64,000 nt of DNA from Nomascus leucogenys (Eukaryota > Chordata > Mammalia > Primates > Hylobatidae), in the NCBI RefSeq assembly GCF_006542625.1, contig NC_044402.1:57404486-57468485 (forward strand), read 5' to 3'. The position numbers were made by a program, and so were the translations under genes. Under the pieces are notes generated by a model, which was not told the origin of the DNA, made no database searches, and saw only the letters and a program-made list of their open reading frames with translations. Below are positions 42,518 through 53,560 of the stretch, in pieces. Numbering within the stretch: the stretch's first letter is position 1; every line of letters begins with the position of its first letter.

Positions 42518-42743
42518 TCAACTTCTCAATTGATTTCACATCCATCACGGGTCAACAAGGGGGCTCTGGTGGTCGTAGTCATTCAGAGACTCAAACAGAT
42601 AGACCCTTATCCCAGAAGATGCTCCCACAGTTCCAGAAACAGAGCAAAGAAAACACAATCAGCCATGAGCCACTTCTTAAATCCCCTGCCCAGAAGGGAT
42701 ACACATTTCTTCTGTCACAGCTGTTGCCAAAAATGTCTCAGGC

Positions 42744-43040
42744 ATCCTGGAACAGTGGCTCACATCTGTAATCTCAGCACTTTGGGAGGCAGAGGCGGGC
42801 AGATCACCTGAGTTCAGGAGTTCAAGACCAGTCTGACCAACATGGTGAAACCCTATCTTTACTAATAATACGAAAATTTGCCAGGCGTGGTGGTGGGTGC
42901 CTGTAGCCCCAGCTACTCTGGAAGCTGAGGCAGGAGAATCACTTGAACCCGGGAGGCGGAGATTGCAATGAGCCGAGACCACGCCACTGCGCTCCAGCCT
43001 GAGTGACAGAGTGAGACTTCATCTCAAAAAAAAAAAAAAA
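42744..43040 (+). mobile_element. Alu with short TSD
   Basis: TSD GTCTCAGGC at 42735-42743 and 43041-43049. The first bases (ATCCTGGAACAGTGGCTCAC) are altered or slightly truncated. The A-run is 15 long. Confidence 0.93.
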
Positions 43041-43049
43041 GTCTCAGGC

Positions 43050-44289
43050 TATGTCTGAACTAGGAGGGTAGAAAGAATAGTCATTTTGGTTGCCACAAAC
43101 CACCGAAACAAAGATGCAGATCATTGATGTAAAATTACAGTTAGTTCCTTCCCACTCCTTTTCAGCTTCTCTTCGTTGCTATGAGCCAGCGTCTCCTGTG
43201 TCAGTTTTCAGTCTATTGCCTCCCAGCTCCCAGTGCACCTTTCAATATGTGCACTGTGATAAACTGGGAAACACTGTTCAATATACCTTCTGGAAGTGAA
43301 CATTCTGCAGGCATCTAGGTAGAGGATGGAGAGACTGCAGGGGGCAGGAGCTCTCTGGCTGGGCCTTGATCATGTTCAAGCCCCAACCACAGACCGAGGC
43401 GTGGTCCCTCAGCCACCTTGCAGCCTTGGCTTGCAACATCTCGACCTGGAAACCAAAACGCAGTAGGGCCCATGTGATCTGAAACTTCCTGAAAAGTTGT
43501 CCAGACCCCCTCTTGTACCCCTTGTGCAACGTGCACACAGTGACCTGTATTCTAGAGGGTCCACACAGAGCTGCCATTCCTTCTGCCAGACCCTGCAGTA
43601 CTCAACGCATTCTGGTGGCTTCCTGCCCTACAAAGGCAGCCAGACTCCCGCCATGCATCCCTGCACCAGCTGCTCATGGCCAGCTCCCTCCCCTGCACCA
43701 GCGGCTCACAGCCGGCTCCCTCCCCTGCACTCCAGTGGCTCACTCACCTGCACTCCAGTGGCCGGCCTAGTGCTTGTGCAAAAGCTGCTGACTAGCTCCA
43801 GCCTGGCCAAATCCACAAACGTCTCTTATGTGGTGGCTGAACCACATTTTATGACATCTGAACCCCTTTCAAATCTGTGCTTCCTTGGGTACCTCCCTCT
43901 GCACTAGGGCACCAGGCAGAGTTGCTTTATGTCTTACAGTGACTCTTTTATCATAGTCGCAATCCTTTATACTACACTTCCCCATTAGAACCACTGTGTG
44001 ATTTCTATCTCTTGATGGGACCCAGGCCGCTGCATACCCTAACCTGTGCACAATGCACTTCATTAATTCCTCACCATTGGTCCAAGATCATGCTCCACCA
44101 CCCCTCTCTGCCCCCTGACTTTCTTTCCTTAAGTGAAACCCCTAAATGCACTCTTTGTGCCCTAAGCTTCCCTGTTCTTCCTTCCCTATATTCTTGGCCA
44201 GACACAAAAATCTGATGCTCTGGCAGATGCCGAAATGGGGAGAAGGCAGAGGAATCATTTCTCCTCCCTTAGGTAAGCACTGAGGTTAA
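43050..44289. other. Unclassified sequence with a short tandem array
   Basis: Contains the 43660-43765 array (listed separately). The text around 43600-43830 recalls an LTR or other dispersed repeat, but I cannot name it. Overlapping frames at 43278-43577, 43497-43907 and 43513-43770 are in conflict and unsupported. Confidence 0.4.
43660..43765. repeat. Four-unit degenerate tandem repeat
   Basis: Units start CCTGCACCAGCTGCTCATGG (43660, 32 bp), CCTGCACCAGCGGCTCACAG (43692, 32 bp), CCTGCACTCCAGTGGCTCAC (43724, 23 bp) and CCTGCACTCCAGTGGCCGG (43747, 19 bp). Confidence 0.85.
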
Positions 44290-44420
44290 TGTCATTCCAC
44301 TGTGTGAGGAATAAAAAAATGAGGCATAGAGAGCTGCATGATTTGCCTGGGCCCATGAAGCTGTCACGGCAGAAGTGGAACAAAGGTTTAGTTGTCTCGA
44401 ATATCAGTCCAGCTCCTATG
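44290..44420 (-). repeat. MIR fragment
   Basis: AAAAATGAGGCATAGAGAGC, GATTTGCCTGGGCCCATGAA and GGCAGAAGTGGAACAAAGGT follow the reverse MIR core. Confidence 0.5.
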
Positions 44421-44904
44421 CCTTCAGAACGTGCTGTGGAGGGAGACACCGGGGACCCCACTCATGCTGAGCACTCAGGGGTACCCAGGTGCAGAGAGTG
44501 GGGACGTGACAGGCTGAGTTGACTCAGTTCAGTCCTCCTACACCAAATTAGGATGGAAATCCTCACATAGTAGAAGTGAAGAGAGGGAACAAAGCCAGGA
44601 ACTATTAAGAGGCTAATGCCTGGAAGGCCTGGGCAGAATGACAGGGAGATTGGAGCAGAACAGAGGCCCTAGATGGAGACAAGGGGAAGGAAGTGGCCTC
44701 AGTGGCCAGATGGCACCCTTCCACTGCACAGAGGCTGGAGCCTTGAGTTCCATCTAGTCCTTGTCAACTACAATCATTCTGCCCGGTGGCTCAAGGAGTC
44801 CTGGAGAAAATGTGTTTTCTGCAGTCTGGGGCGGTGAGAATAAAACAATTCAGCCTCAAGAAGTTGAAAGACCAGGAAATCATAGCACATGGAGATGGGA
44901 TTCA
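44421..44904. other. Unique sequence, nothing recognised
   Basis: No repeat family or gene recognised. Confidence 0.4.
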
Positions 44905-45262
44905 TAATTAAACTTCCTGCCCTTGACTTCTGGTTTGGCCACGTGACTCACTTTGGCCAATGGATGTGGTAAAGTGATAGTCTGCCCATTATGAGACTGG
45001 GTGGTAAGATAAGAGACCTTCACATTTCCCTTTGTTCTTTACACTCCTGCCATCACCATGAGAAGAAGGCACCCTGGCAGGCCCCAACCCCAGGAGGATC
45101 AGAGACATTTGGAGCAGATCCAGCTCAGCCACCACAGTTCGAGCTGAAACCTACCAAGCAACCCATGCTCATGAGTGAGAAATGGTGGCCTATGGTCATA
45201 GGCCTCTGAGGTGTGGGGTTGCTGGTTACAAAGCAAGAGTTAACTAATAGAGATTTCTACCT
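44905..45262 (+). mobile_element. Old LTR-like remnant (tentative)
   Basis: GGTTTGGCCACGTGACTCAC, TTTGGCCAATGGATGTGGTA and a late CATGAGTGAGAAATGGTGG block recall the middle and 3' parts of old MaLR-type LTRs. There are no clear ends, so the family is uncertain. Confidence 0.4.
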
Positions 45263-45504
45263 CACATCCTTATGCATCAAAGAACAAAAGAAATAAAATA
45301 TAAAATGTGAAAAGCAGATTCCCAATTTTTAGAAGAAAACAGAGGACATATTTTATGACACTAAGCAGAGAAAAACTTATTTTAATATGACACAAAACAC
45401 AGATACCATAAAAGAAATTACTGATAAATTCAACCATATTAAATGTAGAAGCTTCGATCTGACAAAAGAGGCGATGAATACAGTTAAAAGACAAAGACAG
45501 TGCA

Positions 45505-45864
45505 TGATATGGTTTGGCTGTGTGTCCCCACCCAAATATCATCTTGAATTGTCCTCCCATAATTCTCTTGTGTTGTGGGAGGGACCTGGTGGGAAATGAA
45601 ATAATTGGAATCATGGGGGCGGTTCCTCCATACTGTTCTCCTGGTACTGAATAAGTCTCATGAGATCTGACGGTTTTATCAAGGGGTTCCACTTTTGCAT
45701 GGTCCTCATTTTTCTCTAGCCACTGCCATGTAAGAAGTGCCTTTCACCTCCCACCATGATTCTGAGGCCTCTCCAGCCATGTGGAACTGTAAGTCCAATT
45801 AAACCTCTTTTTCTTCCCAGTCTGGGGTATGTCTTTATGGGCAGTGTGAAAATGGACTAATACA
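45505..45864 (+). mobile_element. MST/THE1-type MaLR solo LTR inside L1
   Basis: Begins TGATATGGTTTGGCTGTGTG and ends AATGGACTAATACA. The perfect 5-bp TSD GTGCA is at 45500-45504 and 45865-45869. 360 bp, with GTGGGAGGGACCTGGTGGGA and GTCCAATTAAACCTCTTTTT. The host L1 frame resumes exactly after it. Confidence 0.94.
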
Positions 45865-45942
45865 GTGCACAAATAGGGAAAACATATTTGTAAGGTATTT
45901 GGCCAAAAAAGCATTGATATCCAGATCATTAAAATCAAAATT

Positions 45943-46234
45943 GGCCGGACGTGGTGGCTCATGCCTGTAATCCCAGCACTTTGGGAAGCTGAGGTGGGTG
46001 GATCACTGGAGGTCGGGAGTTCGAGACCAGTCTGACCAACATGGAGAAACCCCGTCTCTACTAAAAATACAAAATTAGCTGGGTGTGGTGGCACTTACCT
46101 GTAATCCCAGCTACTCAAGAGGCTGAGGCAGGAGAATCGCTTGAACCAGGGAGGCAGAAGTTGCGGTGAGCCGCGATCATGCCATTGCACTCCCACCTAG
46201 GAAACAAGTGCAAAACTCCATCTAAAAAAAAAAA
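45943..46234 (+). mobile_element. Alu inside L1
   Basis: Starts GGCCGGACGTGGTGGCTCAT and ends ACTCCATCTAAAAAAAAAAA. Same orientation as the host. Confidence 0.95.
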
Positions 46235-47140
46235 TAGCACTTACAGGTCAGCAAGGAGAAACCAAAGACCCAACAGACAAATGGGCCAGGAGCAATTCAC
46301 AGAGGAGGAGACTGAAGGGCTGGGAAACACAAGGCACGCATTCAGTTGCACAGCAAAATCCAGGAACAATACCAGAAAGTGCAATAACAAATATTGATGA
46401 AGATGAGTGAAGACGGATGTGCGCACTGCTGGCGAGGGGCATTGTGAGGACTCCAGCCCCAAGGTCATCTGGCTGTGCTTCCTAGGAAGGGCTGACAACA
46501 GACCTTTCCCAAGACCCCAAGCCTCACCAGGCTACGTGCAGGCCTTGGACCAGAACATCAGCATCACCTTGACATGGGGGTTGCGGGGGGGTGGCGCACA
46601 TCCTCTGTTCACCAGAAATGCAGAATTCTAGATTCTTCTGGAAGATATTGTTGAAGGGAAAAGCAAATTTCAGGAGAGTATGTATGGACTGCTATTTGTA
46701 TAAAATTGCAAAAACAGACCAAAAAACACTACCCATTCTTCATGGACATGCACACTAGGTATTAAACATGGATGGGAAGACACACATTGACTTCAGAATA
46801 GTGGGGAGGGAGGCGGTAACTGGACTAGAAAAGGGACATATAACTCGAGCGTCAGCGTGAACATTATGGCTGAATCCGTAGTTTTCTTCCCTTAAACTCT
46901 GGAGCAAATGCATCCAAAAGCTAGCACGTTTGAATTTTAACTGGGAGGTACATGAAAGTTTGATATCATTATACTCTACATAGTCCTGTGTGTTTACAAT
47001 ATTGAGCCATATTTTTTAAACACTTGACACAGCATGAAAGGAAACTTGTCTACATGGTAACAATGGTTATCTTTAGGTAGCAGAATTCAAGACTGCTTCT
47101 TTTTTCTTTTTTTCCTACTTGTATATTATCTCTATTTCCC

Positions 47141-48191
47141 TGTGTGAGGATTTATGACTGTTGTGCTGGAAAGGCTAGTATTCTAACTCCCTGCATCATA
47201 AGCACACACCGTGCCCTGGCTGGCAGGATGGGGAGGAGGGAGCATATCTGTTCACCTGGCCAGCCCTAGGCAACTCTGCAGAGAAAGATACAGGCACTTC
47301 CCCTCTGCAGCCAAAGAGTTAAGAAGGCTTGATGTGAAACGAATCATTCCAGGGGAGCTAAATCCCGGCCTTATCTAATTCTGTATCATGAGGCTGATTA
47401 AGCTCAAAAATAAAATAAACATCATCTTTAAATAGGGACTAAATACTCAGCAGGGTTCTTACTTAAACAAACTGACATACATTTTATGGTATGGATTCAG
47501 GGAGCCCGGGGTGGGGCGCGGGGTGTCTGTGAGGATGCTCTCTGAGCTAAGGAGAGAAAATCGCCAGTGCTCCTGGATTCCGGAGTGCATTCACCTTTAG
47601 CCTCTTGTCTGGATACCCGCAGAAAACCAAAGAGCCACCCTGTGGCAGGGTCTTCACACAGGAGGGGGCTTGTGCCCTGTGTCCCAGCTGCCCTGTGTCC
47701 CTGAGGGAGAAGGGATTAATGGAGGGAGTGGGTGAAGAGTTTGGAGGAAGCCCCTGATGTTCTTAGAAAACAGTAGGAAAGAGATTCCCTTGCCTGGGCA
47801 TTGTTCCCAAACAGGAGACAAGAGCATGAACTGAAAACAGAGACTCCCAGCTCCCTCCATGGTCCCTGAATTTAGAAGGGAACCCAGGGAGGTGGGGCAA
47901 GTAAAAAATTGAGTGGGCTATCTGACATGTGCCTGGAGGGACCCACGAACCTGAGTCAGGCATGAGAGTGGTTAGCTGGTGGATTCTTCCAGGCCTGCAG
48001 CACAAAGCCAGGCAGACGTCCCAAGAACAAGCCATGTCTGCAGAGGCCTCTACTGCATCCCTGCCTCATGGCCACAATGTCACAGGGCAGAATTACATCA
48101 TGTGGGAGACCATGTGCAGTGTGAGTGTCATAATGGAGCTGGACCCAGACAGTCCCAGACCCAGGTCCAGCTATGTCTCTGCTAGAGTCAA
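47141..48191. other. Repeat-free sequence with a possible conserved core
   Basis: No transposon recognised over 1 kb. The 47330-47465 part (listed separately) is dense in transcription-factor-like motifs. 47505-47530 is GC-rich (GGGGTGGGGCGCGGGGTG). Several short frames, none convincing. Confidence 0.45.
47330..47465. promoter_or_regulatory. Candidate conserved regulatory core
   Basis: Close together are CTTATCTAATTCTG (a GATA-type TTATCT site beside a TAAT core), GGCTGATTAAGC (homeodomain-like), CAAAAATAAAATAAACA (MEF2/forkhead-like A-rich) and CTTTAAATAGGGA (MEF2-like). The absence of repeats and the motif density suggest an enhancer. This is inference, as no conservation data are available. 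Confidence 0.3.
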
Positions 48192-48540
48192 TGTTTGTAA
48201 GCTCCTAAAATCCGTGTGTTGAAACCTAACTCCTGATAGGTTAGGTTTGAATTAGGAGGCAAAGGCTTTAGGAAGTGATTTCATCATGAAAGCAAAGACC
48301 CCATGAATGGGATTAGTGGCCTTGTAAAAGGGAGTCAAGGGAGCTTGTTCTCTCCTTCCACCATGTGAGGACAGAGCTAGGAGGTGCCCTCTATAAGGAA
48401 CAGGCCCTCAACAGACACCCGATCTGCCACTACCTTGACCTTCCACTTGCCATCATACAGACCTATAGACATAAATTTCTGCTGCTTATAAGCCCCCTAG
48501 GCTAAGCCATTTTTTACGGCAGCCCAAATGGAATAAGACA
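48192..48540 (+). mobile_element. MLT1-type MaLR LTR
   Basis: CCGTGTGTTGAAACCTAACT, GGCTTTAGGAAGTGATTTCA, ATGAATGGGATTAGTGGCCT, CACCATGTGAGGACAGAGCT, TAAATTTCTGCTGCTTATAA and CAGCCCAAATGGAATAAGAC follow the whole MLT1 order. No TSD was seen at these borders. Confidence 0.85.
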
Positions 48541-48700
48541 GCCTCTGACCATCTTGAGCAACTCACTTATCTGCTGAACTCTCCACAGATTTACCTGTGA
48601 TGAAATCCGTTCAACAGATGTATATTGAATGCCTACTTTGTATAAGGACACACTGTGTTATTGGATAGGGTATAAAGCAAGTCACAGTTCCCCGGAGGTA
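48541..48700 (+). repeat. MIR and ancient-repeat fragment
   Basis: CTTGAGCAACTCACTTATCT is MIR-like. AACAGATGTATATTGAATGC followed by CTACTTTGTATAAGGACACA is the old CACCTACTATGTGCCAGGCA-type core. Confidence 0.4.
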
Positions 48701-49335
48701 GGCACTGCCATAGCTGAAGAGCAAACCCAAGTTGCTGTGGCCAATGGGGGAAGGGTGGGTGTCAGAGAAGAAGAGAACATGCTAGAGTCCATGTCTGCAG
48801 CAATATTGGAATGTCTAATGGATGGTTCCCACAGTGGTGACTTCTCATCTTCTTACAAAAACTCGTAGTTGTCCCTGTGTAAAGTCTTACCGGAAGTGCA
48901 GGGCAGTTGAGAATATGCAGATCAGAAAAGAGGAGAGGACAGAGCGAGCACATTTTTGGCCTCAGCAGCCACGGACTTCTTGCAGGAAGGAAAGCATTTC
49001 TCCTGGATCCCTGGGTAGCAGATAAACGTACAGAAATACATTTGTTGGCTATTTGATTCAAGGACTTTGAACATTTGCAGACCAGGAGGCTGAGAATCTT
49101 CTCCAACCAGATGGTGTGGGGCGTGGAAGTATAGAAAGGGATGAAAGGAGGAGGGAAACAGAGCAATGAGAAGGGAGCTCTCAGCATGACCAACACAGAG
49201 ACCTGGGACTCTGCTACAAACAATACGAGCTAATGTATAATGATTGCATGTCTGTGAACAGCAGGCTTTCCATATCACATGTGGCAAGCTCTGATGACAA
49301 CCCTATGTGACAGGTATTGTTGTTGGAGGCAGTGA
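48701..49335. other. Unique sequence, nothing recognised
   Basis: Two overlapping minus-strand frames (48762-49223, 153 codons; 48922-49287, 121 codons) compete and show no known domain. They are presumed spurious. Confidence 0.4.
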
Positions 49336-49961
49336 GTTGCTAAATAATCACACGCAACTGGTGAAATGCCAGAGACTTTAGTTTTAATTGGTCATCTTCC
49401 TGTTTGCTTTCTATTTGTCCCATCTGTAGTTTGTTCTCCTTTACCTCTTTCTCTGACTTCTTTTGAATTTGTTGAGTATTTTTATTTCATTTAATCTTCT
49501 TTGTTGGCCTTTTACATATAACTATTTTTGCTTGGTTTAGTTTGGAGTTTTAATCATTGCTCTATGGTTTATGGTATATCATATGGTTTGGATCTGTGTC
49601 CCTACCCAAATCTCATGTGGAAATGTAATCCCCAATGCCAAACGTGGGGCCTGGAGAGAGGTGATTGTATCATGGAGCCAGTTTCTCATGGTTTAACACC
49701 ATCCCCGCTTGGTAGTATATCGCGAGTGAGTTCTCACAAGAACTGGTTGTTTAATAGCATGTGGCACCTCCCCCTCTCTCTCTTCCTCCTGCTCCAGTCA
49801 CATAAGATGTGCCTGCTTCCCCTTTCCCTTCCGTCATGATTGTAAGCTCCCTGAGGCCTCCCCAGAAGCCAAGCAGATGACAGAATCACACTTCCTGTAC
49901 AGCCTGCAGAACTGTGAGCCAATTAAATCTCTTTTCTTCATAAATTACCCAGTCTCAGACA

Positions 49962-50260
49962 CTTATTTTCTTTGAGACGTAGTCTCTCTCTGTTGCCAGG
50001 CTGCAGTGCAGTGGTGCCATCTCTGCTCACTACAACTTCTGCCTCCCTGGTTCAAGTGATTCTACTGCCTCAGCCTCTCGAGTAGCTTAGCTGGGACTAC
50101 AGGCATATGCCACCAAGCCCACCTAATTTTTTTTTGTATTTTTAGTAGAGACAGGGTTTCACCATGTTGGCCAGGATGGTCTCAATCTCTTGAACTCATA
50201 ATCCACCCGCCTCAGCCTCTCAAAGTGCTGGGATTACAGGCGTGAGCCACCATGCCCCGC
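49962..50260 (-). mobile_element. Alu nested in the LTR
   Basis: TSD CCCAGTCTCAGACA at 49948-49961 and 50261-50274. The T-tail is short (CTTATTTTCTTT) and the body is full length, ending CACCATGCCCCGCC. Confidence 0.93.
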
Positions 50261-50281
50261 CCCAGTCTCAGACATTTCTTT

Positions 50282-51157
50282 TTTTAAAATTTATTTATTA
50301 TTATTTTTTAAATTATTATTATATTTTAAGTTTTAGGTTACACGTGCACAACGTGCAGGTTTGTTACATATGTAAACATGTGTCATGTTGCTGTGCGGCA
50401 CCCATTAACTCATCATTTAGCATTAGGTATATCTCCTAATGCTATCCCTACTCCCTCCCCCCACCCCACAACAGTCCCCAGTGTGTGATGTGCCCCTTCC
50501 TGTGTCCATGTGTTCTCATTGTTCAATTCCTATCTATGAGTGAGAACATGTGATGTTTTGTTTTTTGTCCTTGCGATAGTTTGCTGAGAATGATGGCTTC
50601 CAGCTTCATCCATGTCCCTACAAACGACATGAACTCTTCATTTTTTATGGCTGCATAGTATTCCATGGTGTATATGTTCCACATTTTTTTAATCCAGTCT
50701 ATCATTGTTGGACATTTGTGTTGATTCCAAGTCTTTGCTATTGTGAATAGTGCCACAACAAACATGTTTGTGCATGTGTCTTTATAGCAGCATGATTTAT
50801 AATCCTTTGGGTATATACCCAGCAATAGGATGGCTGGGTAAAATGGTATTTCTAGTTCTAGATCCCTGAAGAGTCACCACACTGACTTCCACAATGGTTG
50901 AACTAGTTTACAGTCCCACCAACAGTGTATAAGTGTTCCTATTTCTCCACATCCTCTCCAGCACCTGTTGTTTCCTGACTTTTTAATGATGGCCATTCTA
51001 ACTGGTGTGAGATGGTATCTCATTGTAGTTTTGATTTGCATTTCTTTGATGGCCAGTGATGATATTGTGGTTTTGATTTGCATTTCTCTGATGGCCAGTG
51101 ATGATGAGCATTTTTTCATGTGTTTTTGGCTGCATAAATGTCTTCTTCTGAGAAGTG
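50282..51157 (-). mobile_element. 5'-truncated L1PA-type insertion
   Basis: TSD TCAGACATTTCTT at 50268-50280 and 51158-51170 brackets 876 bp: a short A-rich tail, 3' UTR (CACGTGCACAACGTGCAGGT) and the end of ORF2 (frames at 50523-50825 and 50874-51236). It lies against the right TSD of the Alu, so it inserted after that Alu. It carries an internal 42-bp tandem duplication. Confidence 0.93.
51022..51105. repeat. 42-bp tandem duplication inside L1 ORF2
   Basis: Copies at 51022-51063 and 51064-51105 differ at two positions (TAG/TGG and TTT/TCT). On the minus strand the duplicated peptide is SLAIREMQIKTTI then SLAIKEMQIKTTM, in frame (14 codons). Confidence 0.95.
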
Positions 51158-51705
51158 TCAGACATTTCTTTATAGCAGTGCAAGAACAGTCTAATACAGT
51201 ATATGTATTTAACTTAACATTGGCTGCCATCAACATTATACCACTTCACATAGAGGATAAGAACCTTAAAACAGTGCCCGTTCATTTCCCTCCTTTTTGG
51301 TTTTGTGTTATTGTTTTCATGAATTTTACTTCTATATGTGCTGTAAACTCACGTTAATTTGTTATCATTTTTGCCTTAAACAGTCAATTATCTTTTAAAA
51401 ATGCTTTTTAATGTTGTATTTTTGCTCACACATTTGCCATCTCTGGTGCTCTACCTTCTTTTGTGTAGATCTAGACTTCCATCTGGTTTCACTTTCCCTC
51501 TGCCTGAAGGATTTCCTTTAATATTCCTTGTAGTGAGGACTTGCTGGTAATGCATTCTTCAAGCTTTTCAATGTCTGAATGTCTTTATTTCACTATCATG
51601 TTTGAAAGATATTTTTGCTGGGTGTAGAATTCTAGACTGACAATCGTTTTATCCTTAAGTATTTTATAGAAGTTACTCCACTATCCTCTGGTTTGCATTG
51701 TTTCT

Positions 51706-52006
51706 TTCTTTCTTTCTTTTTTTTTTTTTTTGAGACAGGGTTTCATTCTGTCACCCAGGCTGGAGTGCAGTGGCAGGATTTCAGCTCACTGAAACTTTTA
51801 CCTCCTGGGTTCAAGCAATCCTCCCGCCCCAGCCTCCCAAGTAGCTGGGACTACAGGTATGTGCCACCACACCCAGCTAATTTTTGCATTTTATGTAGAG
51901 GCCAGGTTTTGCCATGTTGCCCAGGCTGGTCTAGAACTCCTGGGCTCAAATCCTGCCTTGGCCTCCCAAACTGCTGGGATAACAGGCATTTGCCACCACG
52001 CCTGGC
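51706..52006 (-). mobile_element. Alu inside old L1/HAL1
   Basis: A TTTCTTTCTTTC plus T-run tail leads into GAGACAGGGTTTCATTCTGT. Ends CCACCACGCCTGGCC. Short TSD TTGTTTCT near 51698 and 52013. Confidence 0.93.
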
Positions 52007-52037
52007 CTTGTGTTGTTTCTAACCAGATGTCTGCCAT

Positions 52038-52337
52038 ATTTTTTTTTTTTTTTTGAGACAGAGTCTTGTTCTGTCTCCCAGGCTGGAGTGCAATGGCGCC
52101 ATCTCAGCTCACTGCAACCTCTGCCTCCCAGGTTCAAGCGATTCTCCCTGCCTCAGCCTCCTGAGTAGCTGGGGTTACAGATGTGTGCCACCATGCCCTG
52201 CTAATTTTTGTATTTTTATTAGAGATGGGGTTTTGCCATTTTGCCCAGGCTGGTCTTGAACTCCTGGTCTCAAGTGATCATCCTGCCTCAACCTCCCAAA
52301 GTGCTGGAATTACAGGTGTGAGCCACCACGCTCAGCC
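52038..52337 (-). mobile_element. Alu inside old L1/HAL1
   Basis: A T-run leads into GAGACAGAGTCTTGTTCTGT. Ends CCACCACGCTCAGCC. Only about 30 bases of host sequence separate it from the previous Alu. Confidence 0.94.
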
Positions 52338-53560
52338 CATTTTCATCTTTGCTCCTCTCTGTATAATGTCCTTTTCCCTTTGGTAACTTTTCAGATTTTC
52401 TCTTTGTCACTGGTTTGGGGCAATTTGATTATGATGTGCTTCAGTGTGTCATCCTCATGTCTGTTATGCTAGGGGTTCATTGGTTCTTAGATCTCTGGGT
52501 TTACAGTTTTTCTCAAATTTAAAATTTTTCAGACACAGTTTTTTCAAATATTTTTTCTTCTACTCCTCCCCATCTTCTTCAGGAACTCCAATTGCACATA
52601 TATTAGTCCTGTTGGTGCTGATTTTCTGTTCAATTTTTTCCATTATTTTCTCCATGTTCCATTTTTGATAGTTTCTACTGCTACATCTTCCAGTTGACTA
52701 ATCCTTTTTTGTATAATATCTATTCTATTTTAAATGCCATTTAGTATATTTTTCATCTCAGACATTGTATTTTTCATCTCTAGAAGTTCAAGCTGGGTCT
52801 TCCATGTCTCTACTTCCATGTTCTAGCTTCCCTTTACCTTCTTCTTGTTAAATGTTATCACTACAATAACTGTTTTAATATTGTTGCCTACTAATTCCAT
52901 CTTATTTGCCATTTCTGTATCTATTGATCAAGTTTTCTTCTCATTATTGAGACATTTCCTTTTTCTTCACATGCCTGGTAATTTTCAGCTGGATGGTAGA
53001 CAACGTGAAATTTATCTTATTGTGTGTTGGATATTTTTGGGTGCCTATAAATATTATTGAGCTATGTTCTAGGATACAGTTAAATTATCTGGAAAGATTT
53101 TGGTTCTTTGAGGGTTTTCTTTGAGGTCTTGTTAAGTAGGACCTTAGCAGCCTTGGCTTAGATCTAATCTTCCACACTACTGAGGCAATTCGTTTCTGAG
53201 TGTTTCATCCAATGGTCTGAGAAATATAAGATTTGTCCACTCTTGCTGGTGGGAACACCAAATATGCCTGGTTCTGTGAGAAGTTCAAGCATTGTTCTTT
53301 CTGTTTCCTTCAGGTATTTTTTCCCCCAGACTTGTAGTTTACACACATACATGTGCTGATTAGTATTTAGCTGAAGACTTTGGAGCTTTTTTGTTTTGTG
53401 ACTTTGTCCTTTTCATGGCCTGAATATTCTGCCCTGCAGAGTTTATCTGAGCTTCCTTAGTCTCCCTGGACTCCCAGCTTCATCTCCTCAACTCAGGACC
53501 ATCACCAGGCTCAGCCTGGGTTCACCCTCCCTGAGCTGTGGCCTAGAAAGTGTTTACCTT

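Larger units (their letters stand above)
45270..47140 (+). mobile_element. Old L1 (L1M), sense, split by LTR and Alu
   Basis: CTGATAAATTCAACCATATT before the LTR, GTATTTGGCCAAAAAAGCAT after it, and AACAGACAAATGGGCCAGGA beyond the Alu are consecutive L1 ORF2 text. The 3' end region is recognisable near 47060-47140 (GGTTATCTTTAGGTAGCAGA, TGTATATTATCTCTATTTCC). No frame survives. 46540-46640 may include another old repeat. Confidence 0.7.
49579..51198 (+). mobile_element. MST-type MaLR solo LTR, broken by Alu and L1
   Basis: LTR pieces are 49579-49961 and 51160-51198. The 5-bp TSD GTATA is at 49574-49578 and 51199-51203. It starts TCATATGGTTTGGATCTG (TG mutated to TC) and ends CAGTCTAATACA. An Alu and then a truncated L1 interrupt it within its CAGTCTCAGACATTTCTT text. 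Confidence 0.9.
49340..53560 (-). mobile_element. Old L1 or HAL1 element carrying nested insertions
   Basis: Plus-strand text such as GTAGTGAGGACTTGCTGGTA, GCTGGGTGTAGAATTCTAGA, GGCAATTTGATTATGATGTG, CATCTCTAGAAGTTCAAGCT and CAACTCAGGACCATCACCAG is the reverse of an old L1 or HAL1 ORF1 and 5' region. It is interrupted by the MST-like LTR (49579-51198, itself broken) and by Alus at 51706 and 52038. The right edge fades around 53.5-53.7 kb. Confidence 0.65.

Noticed and set aside
43660..43765. Possible CRISPR array
   Set aside because: Units are adjacent, degenerate and without spacers, and the genome is a primate's.
48762..49287. 153- and 121-codon overlapping minus frames
   Set aside because: Different phases of the same DNA with no domain. 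Expected by chance at this length and composition.
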